A DNA stretch of 64,000 nucleotides. It comes from Bacillus cereus ATCC 14579. GTDB lineage: Bacteria > Bacillota > Bacilli > Bacillales > Bacillaceae_G. Every line of letters starts with the position of its first letter. The stretch's first letter is position 1. Positions 1-8,640 of this stretch are shown one piece after another. The notes below the pieces were generated by a model, which saw only the letters and a list, made by a program, of their open reading frames with translations, searched no databases and had not been told where the DNA came from. A program made the translations under genes and the position numbers. The stretch is from assembly GCF_000007825.1 (NCBI RefSeq), contig NC_004722.1, positions 1,900,501 through 1,964,500 of the forward strand, written 5' to 3'.

Positions 1-755
1 ATGGTGGAACTGGATACGTAAGCAAAGACTTCGTAACAAAAGGTGGTTCTGCTGTATCTAACGAAACACAACAACCAACTACAAACAACAATACTACAAC
101 AGTTCAAACTGGTGGTTCTTATGTTGTTAACACTGGTGCTTTAAAAGTACGTACAGGCCCAGCTACATACAACGCTGTAATCGGTGGAGTAACAAATGGT
201 AAAGTATTAAACGTTACTGGTGCTGAAAATGGTTGGTACAAAATTAACCATAACGGCCGCACAGGTTACGTAAGTGCAGACTTCGTTAAGTTTGTAAAAG
301 GCGGAGTAAACAACGTTACAAATAACAATAATGTTACAAATAACGTTCAACAACCAGGTAAAGACGTACAAAAACCAACAACAGGTGGAGATACATCTTC
401 AATCGCTGGATTCGCTAGATCTTTAAATGGTTCACCATACAGAACTGCTGGTACAACACCTGCTGGTTTTGACTGCAGTGGATTCATTCACTACGTATTA
501 AATCAAACTGGTCATAAAGGCGCTCGTCAAACAGTTGCTGGATACTGGAGCTCTAAAACAAAAACTAGCAATCCACAACCAGGTGATTTAGTATACTTCC
601 AAAATACTTATAAATCAGGTCCTTCTCACATGGGTGTTTACTTAGGAAACGGTCAGTTCATTAGTGCAGAAACAGATGCAACTGGTGTACGTATTAGTTC
701 TGTAAGTAACTCTTACTGGAGCAAGCACCTATTAGGTTACACAAAAGCATACTAA
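1..755 (+). CDS. entFM: EntFM/CwpFM-type NlpC/P60 cell wall peptidase (5' end cut off)
   Basis: Open from the window edge (codon phase begins at base 3), so the signal peptide and first SH3 domain are missing; 250 residues are visible. The piece opens with the end of a bacterial SH3 domain (TGYVSKDFV), then a second complete SH3 domain (about residues 40-97, ending TGYVSADFV), an Asn/Gln/Thr-rich linker, and a C-terminal NlpC/P60 domain. The catalytic Cys lies in FDCSGF (visible residue 158) and the His in SHMGVYLG (residue 209). The family cleaves gamma-D-Glu-diaminopimelate bonds in peptidoglycan. The arrangement and Asn-rich linker match B. cereus EntFM (CwpFM), described as an enterotoxin-like protein that acts as a cell wall peptidase in adhesion and biofilm. 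A terminator follows at once. The family is sure; the exact name is likely. Confidence 0.88.
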   Translation, partial: GGTGYVSKDFVTKGGSAVSNETQQPTTNNNTTTVQTGGSYVVNTGALKVRTGPATYNAVIGGVTNGKVLNVTGAENGWYKINHNGRTGYVSADFVKFVKGGVNNVTNNNNVTNNVQQPGKDVQKPTTGGDTSSIAGFARSLNGSPYRTAGTTPAGFDCSGFIHYVLNQTGHKGARQTVAGYWSSKTKTSNPQPGDLVYFQNTYKSGPSHMGVYLGNGQFISAETDATGVRISSVSNSYWSKHLLGYTKAY

Positions 756-788
756 GAAAAAGTAGTTTTATATACTTTTCGTATAGTG

Positions 789-823
789 AAAAGGCTTTCC
801 AAGGAAACTTGGGAAGCCTTTTT
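789..823 (+). terminator. Rho-independent terminator after entFM
   Basis: Arms AAGGCTTTCC / GGGAAGCCTT close a short loop and are followed by a T run, directly downstream of the peptidase stop. Confidence 0.85.
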
Positions 824-854
824 ATAGTTGAATAAATTGGAAGTTTAATAGTTT

Positions 855-1619
855 TTATTTTAACTTTCCATTTAAAAATCGATCATATAAGTCATGGAAA
901 TAGTTAGGACGAAATAAGTTCGCTGCATGTCCCGCTAACGGTATTTCCTTATATAGAACGTTAGGCAAAATAGATTTCAAATCAAATAGACAAGATTTAT
1001 AGAGATGATCATGCTCTCCCATTACCCATAGTATAGGGTGAGGAAGTGATTTTAATTTAGATTTTAAATCGAATTCTAACCGATGTCGTAATGACTGGGC
1101 AATTATGGATGAATGTAATTGTAATCCGAAACGGTAGTAAATATTTCTTGAAATGACTGCGAACGGATTTGCTTTTAATATACCGCTTGGAAAAATAGTA
1201 TTTGCGTATTGAGAGAGCCATTTAGAGTATTCATCTCCTCGCTTCTCCCAAAAATTTTGAAATACATTATATAAACGAGAAGGGTTATTGTAATGTCCTC
1301 CAATATGACAAATACTTAATACTTTTTCTGGATGCATTTGTGCAAAAATTGTAGAGATGTAACAGCCGTAACTTAGCGCACAAATATGTGCTTTTTTAAT
1401 ACCTTCTTGCTCATATAAGTTTAATAATTGATCTACGAGGCGCTGTAATGAAAAGTCGATTGCTTCTCCTTTATCATCACCGTGACCTAATAAGTCATAA
1501 GTTATAATGTTGTAGGAGGAAGAAAAACGTTTTTGTTCCTTTTTGAAGGCGCGACGATTGCCAACTAATCCATGAATAAAAATAATTGTTTCCTTTTCAG
1601 AATGTATATTTGTTTGCAA
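855..1619 (-). CDS. Alpha/beta hydrolase
   Basis: A 254-residue alpha/beta-hydrolase-fold protein with no signal peptide, so probably cytoplasmic. The oxyanion-hole HG lies in IFIHGLVG near residue 16. The nucleophile elbow ALSYG places Ser83, with Ala in the first Gly position of GxSxG. Asp204 (MGEHDHLY) and His231 (LAGHAANL) complete the triad. The substrate cannot be told from sequence. A frame extends six codons further up to a GTG, but the only good ribosome site (AAAGGAG) sits 8 bases before the TTG at 1619, so that TTG is taken as the start. It stands alone, convergent with entFM. Confidence 0.8.
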   Translation of the reverse strand: MQTNIHSEKETIIFIHGLVGNRRAFKKEQKRFSSSYNIITYDLLGHGDDKGEAIDFSLQRLVDQLLNLYEQEGIKKAHICALSYGCYISTIFAQMHPEKVLSICHIGGHYNNPSRLYNVFQNFWEKRGDEYSKWLSQYANTIFPSGILKANPFAVISRNIYYRFGLQLHSSIIAQSLRHRLEFDLKSKLKSLPHPILWVMGEHDHLYKSCLFDLKSILPNVLYKEIPLAGHAANLFRPNYFHDLYDRFLNGKLK

Positions 1620-1781
1620 AAAGGATACTCCTTTCACTAACTGGAGATTTATATCGTGTTGTAAATTATTTATCTATCATTTACATAGAATAATATTAAG
1701 TACCAGGTAATAATATCAGATGTTTATATCTGTTGTAAAGATGAGTTTTTATGTATATTTTGTAAAAATAGAAAAAGTGTG

Positions 1782-1798
1782 TTTACATTCAGTTTACA
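1782..1798 (+). promoter_or_regulatory. Pho-box-like direct repeat TTTACA-N5-TTTACA
   Basis: Two TTTACA hexamers 11 bp apart lie about 60 bp before the ABC exporter start. This spacing is typical of binding sites for OmpR/PhoP-type response regulators, and such a regulator is encoded just downstream. Binding is inferred only. Confidence 0.4.
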
Positions 1799-1859
1799 TT
1801 TGTATCGTATTCTAATTTTAGAAAGAACAGTTTTGTTTACCACGAGGAGATGAACAGGA

Positions 1860-3621
1860 ATGGAAGTTAGAAATGAAATGAAGAAAAAAGGGAGTTGGAG
1901 GCAGTTTTTACGCCTTATTCAAGATACAAATCCTCCGAAAGGAATTTTAGTTTTTGCGTTATTAATGAGTTTGCTTTCTACGGGAGCGAGTTTATTTATT
2001 TCCTATGCTGACAAAAGGATTAGTAGATAATTTTTCGCTTTCTTCAATTAGTGCAGGACAAATTGTTGGATTAGTTGCTTTCTTTGTAATGCAAACTATT
2101 GCGGCAGGGTTGTCTATATATTTACTAAATTATATTGGGCAGAAGATTGTAGCGGGACTAAGAGAACGTTTGTGGAAAAAGGTACTTATCTTGCCGGTAT
2201 CTTATTCCGATCAAAATAGAACAGGTGATACAATTACCCGTATGACGAATGATACAGGTGTAGTGAAAACGTTAATTTCTGAGCATTTGTCAAACTTATT
2301 AACAGCCGGTATTTCAATTGTTGGATCGTTAATTGTATTATTTGTTTTAGATTGGAAAATGACTGCGTTACTTTTAACGGTTATTCCGTTGTCTGTGTTA
2401 ATTTTAGTTCCACTTGGACGAAAAATGTATAAGATTTCAAAAGCGCTTCAAGATGAAACGGCATCTTTTACAAGTGTGTTAACGCAAGTGTTATCAGAAA
2501 TTCGTTTAGTGAAATCTTCAAATACAGAAAAAAGAGAATATGAAACGGGTAATACAGGTATACAAAAGTTATTACAATTTGGTTTGAAAGAAGGAAAAGT
2601 GCAAGCATTAATTTCGCCAGTTATGTCGTTTGTTTTAATGGCACTACTTGTTATTATCGTAGGATATGGCGGGATGCGAGTTTCTAGCGGTGCATTAACA
2701 ACCGGTGAACTTGTAGCGTTTATTTTGTATTTAGTTCAAATTGTAATGCCGATGAGTCAATTATCTATGTTCTTTACACAATTCCAAAAGGCAATTGGTG
2801 CAACGGAAAGAATTAGTACGATTTTAGAATATGAAGTAGAAGATCATGAAACTGGTGTGAAAGTGACAAATGCTAAGCAACCAATTGTTCTTGAAAATGT
2901 ACATTTTGAGTATAACGAAGAAGAGCAAGTTTTGAAAAATATTGATTTCACAATTGAATCTGGGAAAGTGACAGCGATTGTAGGACCAAGTGGTAGTGGG
3001 AAAACAACGTTATTCTCATTACTGGAACGTTTTTATGAGCCAACTAGTGGCGCCATTAAATTAGGGGAAGAATCAATTACGAGTTATTCATTAGAGTCAT
3101 GGCGACGTCAAATCGGTTACGTATCACAAGATAGTCCGTTAATTGATGGAACAATTCGTGATAATATTTGTTACGGTGTTGAGGGCGAAGTAACGGATGA
3201 AGAAATTGAAAAAGTAGCAGCAATGGCATATGTTGATGCATTTATTCATGACTTACCAAACGGTTATGCAACAGAAGTTGGAGAACGCGGTGTGAAGCTT
3301 TCTGGGGGACAAAGACAGCGAATTGCTATTGCCCGAGCGTTACTTCGAAATCCGCAAATTCTTATGCTCGATGAGGCAACTTCAAGCTTAGATAGTAAAT
3401 CTGAGTCTGTCGTTCAAAAAGCATTAAATAACTTAATGAAAGGCAGAACAACATTAGTGATTGCACATAGACTTTCTACTGTTGTAGATGCAGATAAAAT
3501 TATCTTTATTGAAAAAGGGAATCTTACAGGTAGTGGTACGCATGATGAATTATTACAGACGCATGATATGTATCGTGAGTTTGCAACGCAGCAATTGAAA
3601 ATTAAAGAGGGTGCATTATAA
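1860..3621 (+). pseudogene. ABC exporter (fused permease-ATPase), split by a +1 frameshift
   Basis: An ATG at 1860 with a GGAGA ribosome site opens a frame that runs MEVRNEMKKKGSWRQ to LSTGASLFIS and stops at 2030. The rest continues in another frame from 2005 (MLTKGLVDNF). Removing one T in the TTT at 1999-2001 joins them into 586 residues, the normal size of a half-size exporter of the MsbA/BmrA type. An N-terminal six-helix ABC membrane domain is followed by an ATPase domain with Walker A GPSGSGKTT, signature LSGGQRQ and Walker B ILMLDEATSSLD, all intact. The family exports lipids or drugs as a dimer. A strong terminator separates it from the two-component genes behind it. Either a sequencing error or a real recent mutation. 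Confidence 0.85.
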
Positions 3622-3665
3622 AATGAATCATCAGTGGGATTTTACTCCACTGATGATTCATTTTT
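3621..3665 (+). terminator. Terminator after the ABC exporter
   Basis: Perfect 17-bp arms (3621-3637 and 3647-3663) with a 9-base loop and a T run. It begins at the last base of the exporter stop codon. Confidence 0.9.
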
Positions 3666-3706
3666 AAAAAATATATTAGATGCTAAGTAGAAAGGAAATG
3701 GTTCCT

Positions 3707-4384
3707 TTGATACCTAAAATTTTAATAGTAGACGACGATCCACACATTAGAGAACTCGTTTCTGTATTTTTAGAACGAGAAGGTTTTCAAACATATGAGG
3801 CAATTGATGGAGTAGATGCACTTCAGAAAATGGATGACGTAAAAGTCGATATGGTTATTCTTGATATCATGATGCCAAATATGGATGGATTTGATGTATG
3901 TTTTGAATTAAGAAAATACTATGATATCCCGGTTCTGATGCTAACTGCCAAAGGAGAAACATCACAAAAAGTAAAAGGATTTCACCTTGGGACAGATGAT
4001 TATCTTGTAAAACCATTTGATCCTATAGAACTAGTAGTGAGAGTAAAGGCATTATTGAAACGTTACCAAATTACAGTTTCGCAATCGATTCAAGTTGGAA
4101 ATGTATTATTAAATCGTAAAACATTCGAAGTTACATCTGGAGAACAAACGGTTACGTTACCGTTAAAAGAATTTGAGCTGCTCTTTACTTTAGGGGCTAA
4201 ATCGGGAAGAACTTGTTCGAGAGAGCAATTAATTGAAGAAATATGGGGATATGATTTTGAAGGGAATGAACGTACACTAGACGTTCATATTAATCGGTTA
4301 CGTGAGAAGTTTCAAGAAGAGCAATCGAAATTTAGTATTAAAACAATAAGAGGATTAGGGTATCGCTTAGAGGTAAGTAAATGA
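3707..4384 (+). CDS. OmpR/PhoB-family response regulator
   Basis: A receiver domain (residues 1-115) with acidic pair DDD at 9-11, phospho-acceptor Asp53 (VILDIMMP) and Lys in DDYLVKPF, then an OmpR-type winged helix (about 130-224, ending RGLGYRLE). The frame is open back to an ATG at 3680, but the ribosome site AAAGGA fits best with the TTG at 3707, giving the usual MIPKILIVDDD beginning and 225 residues. The stop overlaps the kinase start by ATGA, so the two are translationally coupled. It probably controls an envelope function and may control the adjacent ABC exporter, which carries a TTTACA direct repeat upstream. Confidence 0.9.
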   Translation: MIPKILIVDDDPHIRELVSVFLEREGFQTYEAIDGVDALQKMDDVKVDMVILDIMMPNMDGFDVCFELRKYYDIPVLMLTAKGETSQKVKGFHLGTDDYLVKPFDPIELVVRVKALLKRYQITVSQSIQVGNVLLNRKTFEVTSGEQTVTLPLKEFELLFTLGAKSGRTCSREQLIEEIWGYDFEGNERTLDVHINRLREKFQEEQSKFSIKTIRGLGYRLEVSK

Positions 4385-5454
4385 GAAAAAGAAAACGAAT
4401 GAGTAAGTTGAAGATGCTGAAAGTATTTGGAGCGGTATTAGCGCTCTTTTCTATTCTTACTATCATTTGGTCTATCGCATTTTATGTAGCAACTAGTTTA
4501 TTGAATGCTTTTGACGTAAACGTATCGCCGTTTGTTGCCTTTCTAATTAGTGATATGGTCGGTTTTGTCTTTATTATTCTTATTTGGACATTGATTGGAA
4601 TATTAATGAGACCAAAACGAGAGGCGATGATTTGGACTATTATTGAACCGATACAAAAAATTGCAAAAGGAGACTTCTCCGTAAAAATAAGAAATGAAGA
4701 AAAGTATGATGGTGAAATTGGCGTGCTCGTAAAAAGTATAAATGATATGACAGATGAACTGAATACGATGGAGAAAATGAGACAAGAGTTTGTATCGAAT
4801 GTTTCTCATGAAATACAGTCACCGTTAACTTCTATAAAAGGATTTGCTAGAGCACTACAAGACGATAATCTTTCTGAGGAAAAAAGAAAGCATTATCTTA
4901 CCATTATTGAAACTGAAACAACGAGATTATCTAAACTAAGTCAAAATTTACTAAAGCTAACTCTTTTAGAATCAGAAGAGTATACACCAGAAAGAGTGAG
5001 CTATCGATTAGATCAACAATTAAAGCAAATTGTGTTAAATAGTGAACCACTCTGGGCTGAAAAAGAAATTGAGTTAGAACTAGATTTAGAAAAAGTATAT
5101 GTTATTGCTGACCAAGAAAGTATGAGTCAAGTGTGGATTAATTTAATTCATAATAGTATTAAATTTACTCCAAGCGGTGGTACGATTACTATTCAGTTAA
5201 AGGAACATGAGACAGTAGTGGAAGTGCGTATCCGTGATTCAGGAATTGGTATATCAGAAGAACAGAAACAACATATTTTTGAGCGTTTTTATAAAGCGGA
5301 TTCTTCACGAAATCGTGCCTATGGAGGAAGTGGCTTAGGTTTAGCTATTGTAAAGAAAGTACTCGACCTTCATCATGGGGAAATAAAAGTTGAGAGTGAG
5401 GAAGGAAAAGGTACTGAATTTATTGTGCGTATGCCAAATCATGAAGAGAAATAG
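4381..5454 (+). CDS. Sensor histidine kinase
   Basis: 357 residues. Two membrane helices (about 17-40 and 51-75) flank an extracellular loop of only about ten residues, so the signal is probably sensed in or at the membrane or through a partner. HAMP follows (about 77-130), then the dimerisation domain with phospho-acceptor His143 in VSHEIQSPLTSI; the H-box reads IQSPL rather than the common IRTPL. The catalytic domain has HNSIKFT (N box), DSGIGIS (G1) and GGSGLGLAI (G2). It is the partner of the overlapping response regulator. Its stop codon lies inside the stem of the following terminator. Confidence 0.9.
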   Translation: MRKRKRMSKLKMLKVFGAVLALFSILTIIWSIAFYVATSLLNAFDVNVSPFVAFLISDMVGFVFIILIWTLIGILMRPKREAMIWTIIEPIQKIAKGDFSVKIRNEEKYDGEIGVLVKSINDMTDELNTMEKMRQEFVSNVSHEIQSPLTSIKGFARALQDDNLSEEKRKHYLTIIETETTRLSKLSQNLLKLTLLESEEYTPERVSYRLDQQLKQIVLNSEPLWAEKEIELELDLEKVYVIADQESMSQVWINLIHNSIKFTPSGGTITIQLKEHETVVEVRIRDSGIGISEEQKQHIFERFYKADSSRNRAYGGSGLGLAIVKKVLDLHHGEIKVESEEGKGTEFIVRMPNHEEK

Positions 5455-5490
5455 TGTTAGAAGGAGAACCTTCTAACACTATTTCTCTTT
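5443..5490 (+). terminator. Long-stem terminator overlapping the kinase stop
   Basis: Arms of about 21 bp (from near 5444 to 5464, and 5469 to 5489) with an AGAA loop. The core is AGTGTTAGAAGG / CCTTCTAACACT. It can serve both strands: the T-rich tail on the plus side is short, and a tiny minus-strand frame ends inside it. Confidence 0.75.
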
Positions 5491-5547
5491 AAAAATGCAT
5501 TTACCGTTACTGCAATTATATTGAAAAGCTTTTCCTTCGCTTTTCAT
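5479..5547 (-). CDS. Possible 22-residue Cys-containing micropeptide
   Basis: An ATG with a GGGGAG site 9 bases upstream opens a 22-residue frame, MKSEGKAFQYNCSNGKCI then FKEK; an in-frame ATG two codons earlier (5553) is too close to that site. Two Cys are separated by Ser-Asn-Gly-Lys. It ends inside the terminator shared with the kinase gene, as a real convergent gene would. No family is recognised. Support is the ribosome site, the position and the non-random look; it may still be chance. Confidence 0.4.
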   Translation of the reverse strand: MKSEGKAFQYNCSNGKCIFKEK

Positions 5548-5743
5548 ACTCATACACTCCCCTATGCTGGATTTGTTTTTATTTTACATGAATAATAGTA
5601 AAAAAATGAAACTTATAAATAAAAACTTTCTACAGTTACCTACAAGTAACCTACGCACATGAAAGTGCATCATTGCCTTTTTACATAAACATAGATACAA
5701 TTTTAATATAATACATAACTGAGATGATTAAGGAGTGTTATAC

Positions 5744-6463
5744 TTGGCAGAATTATTACAAGGTAAAAATGCTTTAATTACAGGAGCAGGTAGAGGGATT
5801 GGTCGCGCTGTAGCAATCGCATTAGCGAAAGAAGGCGTAAATGTAGGCTTATTAGCTCGTTCAGAAGAAAACTTAAAAGCTGTAGCGAAAGAAGTAGAAG
5901 CAGAAGGTGTAAAAGCTGTTATTGCAACTGCTGATGTTTCTTCATACGAAGAAGTAACAACTGCGATTGAAACGTTAAAAAATGGTTTAGGATCTATCGA
6001 TATTTTAATTAATAACGCTGGTATTTCTAAATTCGGTAAGTTTTTAGAACTAGACGTTGCTGATTGGGAAAAAATCATTCAAGTAAACTTAATGGGTGTA
6101 TACTATGCAACTCGTGCAGCTTTACCGAGCATGATTGAACAACAATCTGGTGATATCATTAACATTTCATCTACAGCAGGACAAAAAGGTGCACCTGTAA
6201 CAAGTGCATATAGTGCTTCTAAATTTGGTGTCCTTGGCTTAACAGAATCGTTAGCGATGGAAGTTCGCAAACATAACATTCGTGTAACAGCTTTAACTCC
6301 AAGTACAGTAGCAACTGATATGGCTGTAGATTTAGGATTAACTGATGGAAACCCTGATAAAGTAATGCAAGCAGAAGATATTGCAGAATTTATCGTAGCG
6401 CAGCTGAAATTAAATAAACGTACATTTATTAAATCTGCTGGGCTTTGGTCTACTAATCCATAG
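5744..6463 (+). CDS. Short-chain dehydrogenase/reductase, FabG-like
   Basis: 239 residues of the classical SDR family: cofactor motif TGAGRGIG (residues 13-20), NNAG (90-93), and the catalytic Ser143, Tyr156 and Lys160 (YSASK). Often annotated as a 3-ketoacyl-ACP reductase, but it stands alone away from fatty acid genes, so the substrate is open. The start is the TTG at 5744, nine bases after AAGGAG, giving MAELLQGKNALITG; a GTG three codons upstream overlaps that site. It is followed by a terminator. Confidence 0.85.
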   Translation: MAELLQGKNALITGAGRGIGRAVAIALAKEGVNVGLLARSEENLKAVAKEVEAEGVKAVIATADVSSYEEVTTAIETLKNGLGSIDILINNAGISKFGKFLELDVADWEKIIQVNLMGVYYATRAALPSMIEQQSGDIINISSTAGQKGAPVTSAYSASKFGVLGLTESLAMEVRKHNIRVTALTPSTVATDMAVDLGLTDGNPDKVMQAEDIAEFIVAQLKLNKRTFIKSAGLWSTNP

Positions 6464-6480
6464 GAATTAAATTTAACTTT

Positions 6481-6531
6481 AAAAGAAGGGATATCTATTC
6501 TATAAGGGGTAGATGTCCCTTCTTTATTTTT
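6481..6531 (+). terminator. Terminator after the SDR gene
   Basis: AAAGAAGGGA-ATCTA pairs with TAGAT-TCCCTTCTTT across a short loop, then a T-rich tail. Confidence 0.75.
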
Positions 6532-6638
6532 TGTATTCAAGATAGAATTTTCGGTATAATTAAAAGTGAATGGTAGAAAGCATTGGTAAATTGAAAGGAA
6601 TGGCAGTTGTAAAAGAGTGATGTAAGGAGGGAAAAGGA

Positions 6639-6665
6639 ATGAAAAAGAAGTTTCAAAAATTATAA
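6639..6665 (+). CDS. Eight-codon leader peptide upstream of the aminoglycoside adenylyltransferase gene
   Basis: ATG at 6639 encodes MKKKFQKL then TAA. It has a perfect AAGGAGG site at 6624-6630, eight bases upstream, much stronger than chance for such a short frame. The position, about 90 bp before the resistance-type gene and just before an SD-hiding hairpin, is that of inducible translational attenuators such as ermC or cat leaders. The function is inferred. Confidence 0.5.
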   Translation: MKKKFQKL

Positions 6666-6698
6666 CGTGTAGCGTGTATAACGAGACTAGCTCGTGGA

Positions 6699-6743
6699 CC
6701 TCCAATATACATAACACTATATTGTATATTAAAAAATTGGAGG
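6699..6743 (+). promoter_or_regulatory. Hairpin sequestering the SD of the adenylyltransferase gene
   Basis: CCTCCAATATACA (6699-6711) can pair with TGTATATT (6723-6730) and, after a bulge, GGAGG (6739-6743). That GGAGG is the only ribosome site for the ATG at 6754. A small ACGAG/CTCGT hairpin (6681-6695) lies between it and the leader peptide, which gives alternative folds to choose from. Seen by hand pairing; no folding energy was calculated. Confidence 0.5.
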
Positions 6744-6753
6744 CTATAAGTAG

Positions 6754-7626
6754 ATGAGAACTGAAAAAGAAATGTTAGATTTAATTATAAATACAGCAAT
6801 AGAGGATGAAAGAATTCGAGCTGTCATCATGAATGGATCGCGTGTAAATCCAAATGTGAAAAGAGATTGTTTTCAAGACTATGATATTATGTATGTTGTA
6901 AATGATATACAATCTTTTACGTCTAATCATAATTGGATTCATAGATTTGGAGAAATAATGATTGTACAAATGCCAGAAGAAATGTTGTTAGTTCCACCAG
7001 ATGAAGACGGGAAGTTTCCATATTTAATGCAGTTCATGGATGGGAATCGGATTGATTTAACGCTAGTTCCAGTTGAGTTAATAAAAAAGTTCGTTGGACA
7101 AGATAGTTTAAGTAAACTGCTTCTTGATAAAGATAATTGTCTGGAAGAATTCCCGCCAGCAAGCGATAAGGATTACTTAATAAAAAAGCCTACAGAAAAA
7201 GAGTTTTTAGATTGTTGTAATGAATTTTGGTGGTGTAGTACGAATATCGCAAAAGGGTTATGGCGAGAGGAACTTTCTTATGCAAAAGGAATGCTTGAAG
7301 GACCAGTGCGAGATATGTTCATCGTAATGCTAGAATGGCATATTGGTATGAAAACAGACTTTACAGTTAATACAGGGAAGTTTGGAAAGCATTTCGAGCA
7401 ATATATTGAAGAAGATATGTGGGAGCAATTTAAAAGGACATTTTCTAATGCAGAATATGAAAATATATGGGAGTCATTCTTTGTTATGGGTGATTTATTT
7501 AGGGAAGTGGCGAACGAAATCGCTAACACATATGAATATCAATATCCGCAAGATGAGGATGATAAAGTGACGAACTATTTAAAACATGTGAAAGCTTTGC
7601 CAAAAGATAGTACATCAATTTATTAA
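6754..7626 (+). CDS. Aminoglycoside 6-adenylyltransferase, AadK-like
   Basis: 290 residues, close to the usual length of the streptomycin adenylyltransferase family (AadK/ANT(6)). The nucleotidyltransferase signature is present: NGSR at 27-30 and the metal-binding pair D42-x-D44 in FQDYDI, followed by the long helical family C-terminus with EFWWCSTNIAKGLWR. The family transfers AMP from ATP to the 6-position hydroxyl of streptomycin. Chromosomal copies are usual in Bacillus and often give low resistance, so a resistance phenotype is not implied. GGAGG lies ten bases before the ATG inside a possible hairpin. A terminator follows. Confidence 0.82.
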   Translation: MRTEKEMLDLIINTAIEDERIRAVIMNGSRVNPNVKRDCFQDYDIMYVVNDIQSFTSNHNWIHRFGEIMIVQMPEEMLLVPPDEDGKFPYLMQFMDGNRIDLTLVPVELIKKFVGQDSLSKLLLDKDNCLEEFPPASDKDYLIKKPTEKEFLDCCNEFWWCSTNIAKGLWREELSYAKGMLEGPVRDMFIVMLEWHIGMKTDFTVNTGKFGKHFEQYIEEDMWEQFKRTFSNAEYENIWESFFVMGDLFREVANEIANTYEYQYPQDEDDKVTNYLKHVKALPKDSTSIY

Positions 7627-7639
7627 TAATATAAAGTAG

Positions 7640-7673
7640 TAAGGCTTTCCTAATTAAGGACAGTCTTATTTTT
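7640..7673 (+). terminator. Terminator after the adenylyltransferase gene
   Basis: Imperfect stem TAAG.CT.TCCT / AGGA.AG.CTTA, then TTTTTG. Confidence 0.65.
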
Positions 7674-7744
7674 GTTTATGAATAACAATTTCTCTAACAA
7701 AGTGCAGATGAATCACATATGAAAATTTAGGGAGGTTTTTTATC

Positions 7745-8572
7745 ATGTATTATTTTTATTCGCCAGAAATGTTTGCTCCATATCAATGGGGACTAGAACG
7801 AGATGTTTCGTATGCTTATATGCCATATAACTCATTTTATTATGGAGACTATATAAACTCATTGCCATACGCATATATCCCTCAAAATTATGAAGTACAA
7901 ATGAAAGCAGATGATCGTGGATCGTGGACACCATTTTCATGGGTTGAAAAATATGCATACGCATTTTCAGGACCGTATAATAAAGCGGAAGTCGCTCTTA
8001 CATTTGATGATGGACCAGATTTAGAATTCACGCCAAAAATTTTAGATAAGTTAAAACAACATAATGTAAAAGCTACTTTTTTCTTACTTGGTGAAAACGC
8101 AGAAAAATTTCCGAACATAGTAAAGCGTATTGCAAATGAAGGGCATGTAATTGGTAATCATACGTATAGTCATCCGAACTTAGCGAAAGTAAATGAGGAT
8201 GAGTACCGTAATCAAATTATAAAAACGGAAGAAATATTAAATCGTTTAGCTGGTTATGCACCGAAGTTTATACGTCCGCCATACGGTGAAATACTTGAAA
8301 ATCAATTAAAATGGGCCACAGAGCAAAATTTTATGATTGTACAGTGGAGTGTTGATACAGTTGATTGGAAAGGTGTGAGTGCTGATACGATTACAAATAA
8401 TGTGTTAGGGAATTCATTTCCTGGAAGTGTCATCCTCCAACATTCAACACCAGGTGGGCATTTACAAGGATCTGTTGATGCACTAGACAAAATCATTCCG
8501 CAGTTAAAAACGAAAGGGGCACGTTTTGTAACACTTCCAAGTATGTTCCAGACATCAAAAGAAAGAAAGTGA
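7745..8572 (+). CDS. Polysaccharide deacetylase (BC1960/BA1961-like)
   Basis: 275 residues. A Tyr-rich N-terminal segment of about 80 residues without a clear signal peptide or membrane helix precedes a NodB-homology domain (carbohydrate esterase 4). Catalytic base and metal ligands are Asp88-Asp89 in TFDDGPD and His139/His143 in HTYSHPN; motif 3 is RPPYGE (177-182). The family removes N-acetyl groups from peptidoglycan sugars, which gives lysozyme resistance. Gene order and N-terminus match the B. cereus-group deacetylase BC1960/BA1961 from memory. How it reaches the wall without a visible export signal is unclear. GGAGG lies just upstream. Confidence 0.87.
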   Translation: MYYFYSPEMFAPYQWGLERDVSYAYMPYNSFYYGDYINSLPYAYIPQNYEVQMKADDRGSWTPFSWVEKYAYAFSGPYNKAEVALTFDDGPDLEFTPKILDKLKQHNVKATFFLLGENAEKFPNIVKRIANEGHVIGNHTYSHPNLAKVNEDEYRNQIIKTEEILNRLAGYAPKFIRPPYGEILENQLKWATEQNFMIVQWSVDTVDWKGVSADTITNNVLGNSFPGSVILQHSTPGGHLQGSVDALDKIIPQLKTKGARFVTLPSMFQTSKERK

Positions 8573-8640
8573 ATGTGTTATAAATTGGAAAAATAAGGGT
8601 TGTGTCGTATAATGAAAGTGTAAGTTAGGGGGGGATATAA

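Noticed and set aside
773..787. CTTTTCGTATAGT found after entFM and again before the transglutaminase gene (39048-39060)
   Set aside because: The first copy is in a 3' region with no promoter role; a 13-base match in AT-rich DNA of this size can be chance.
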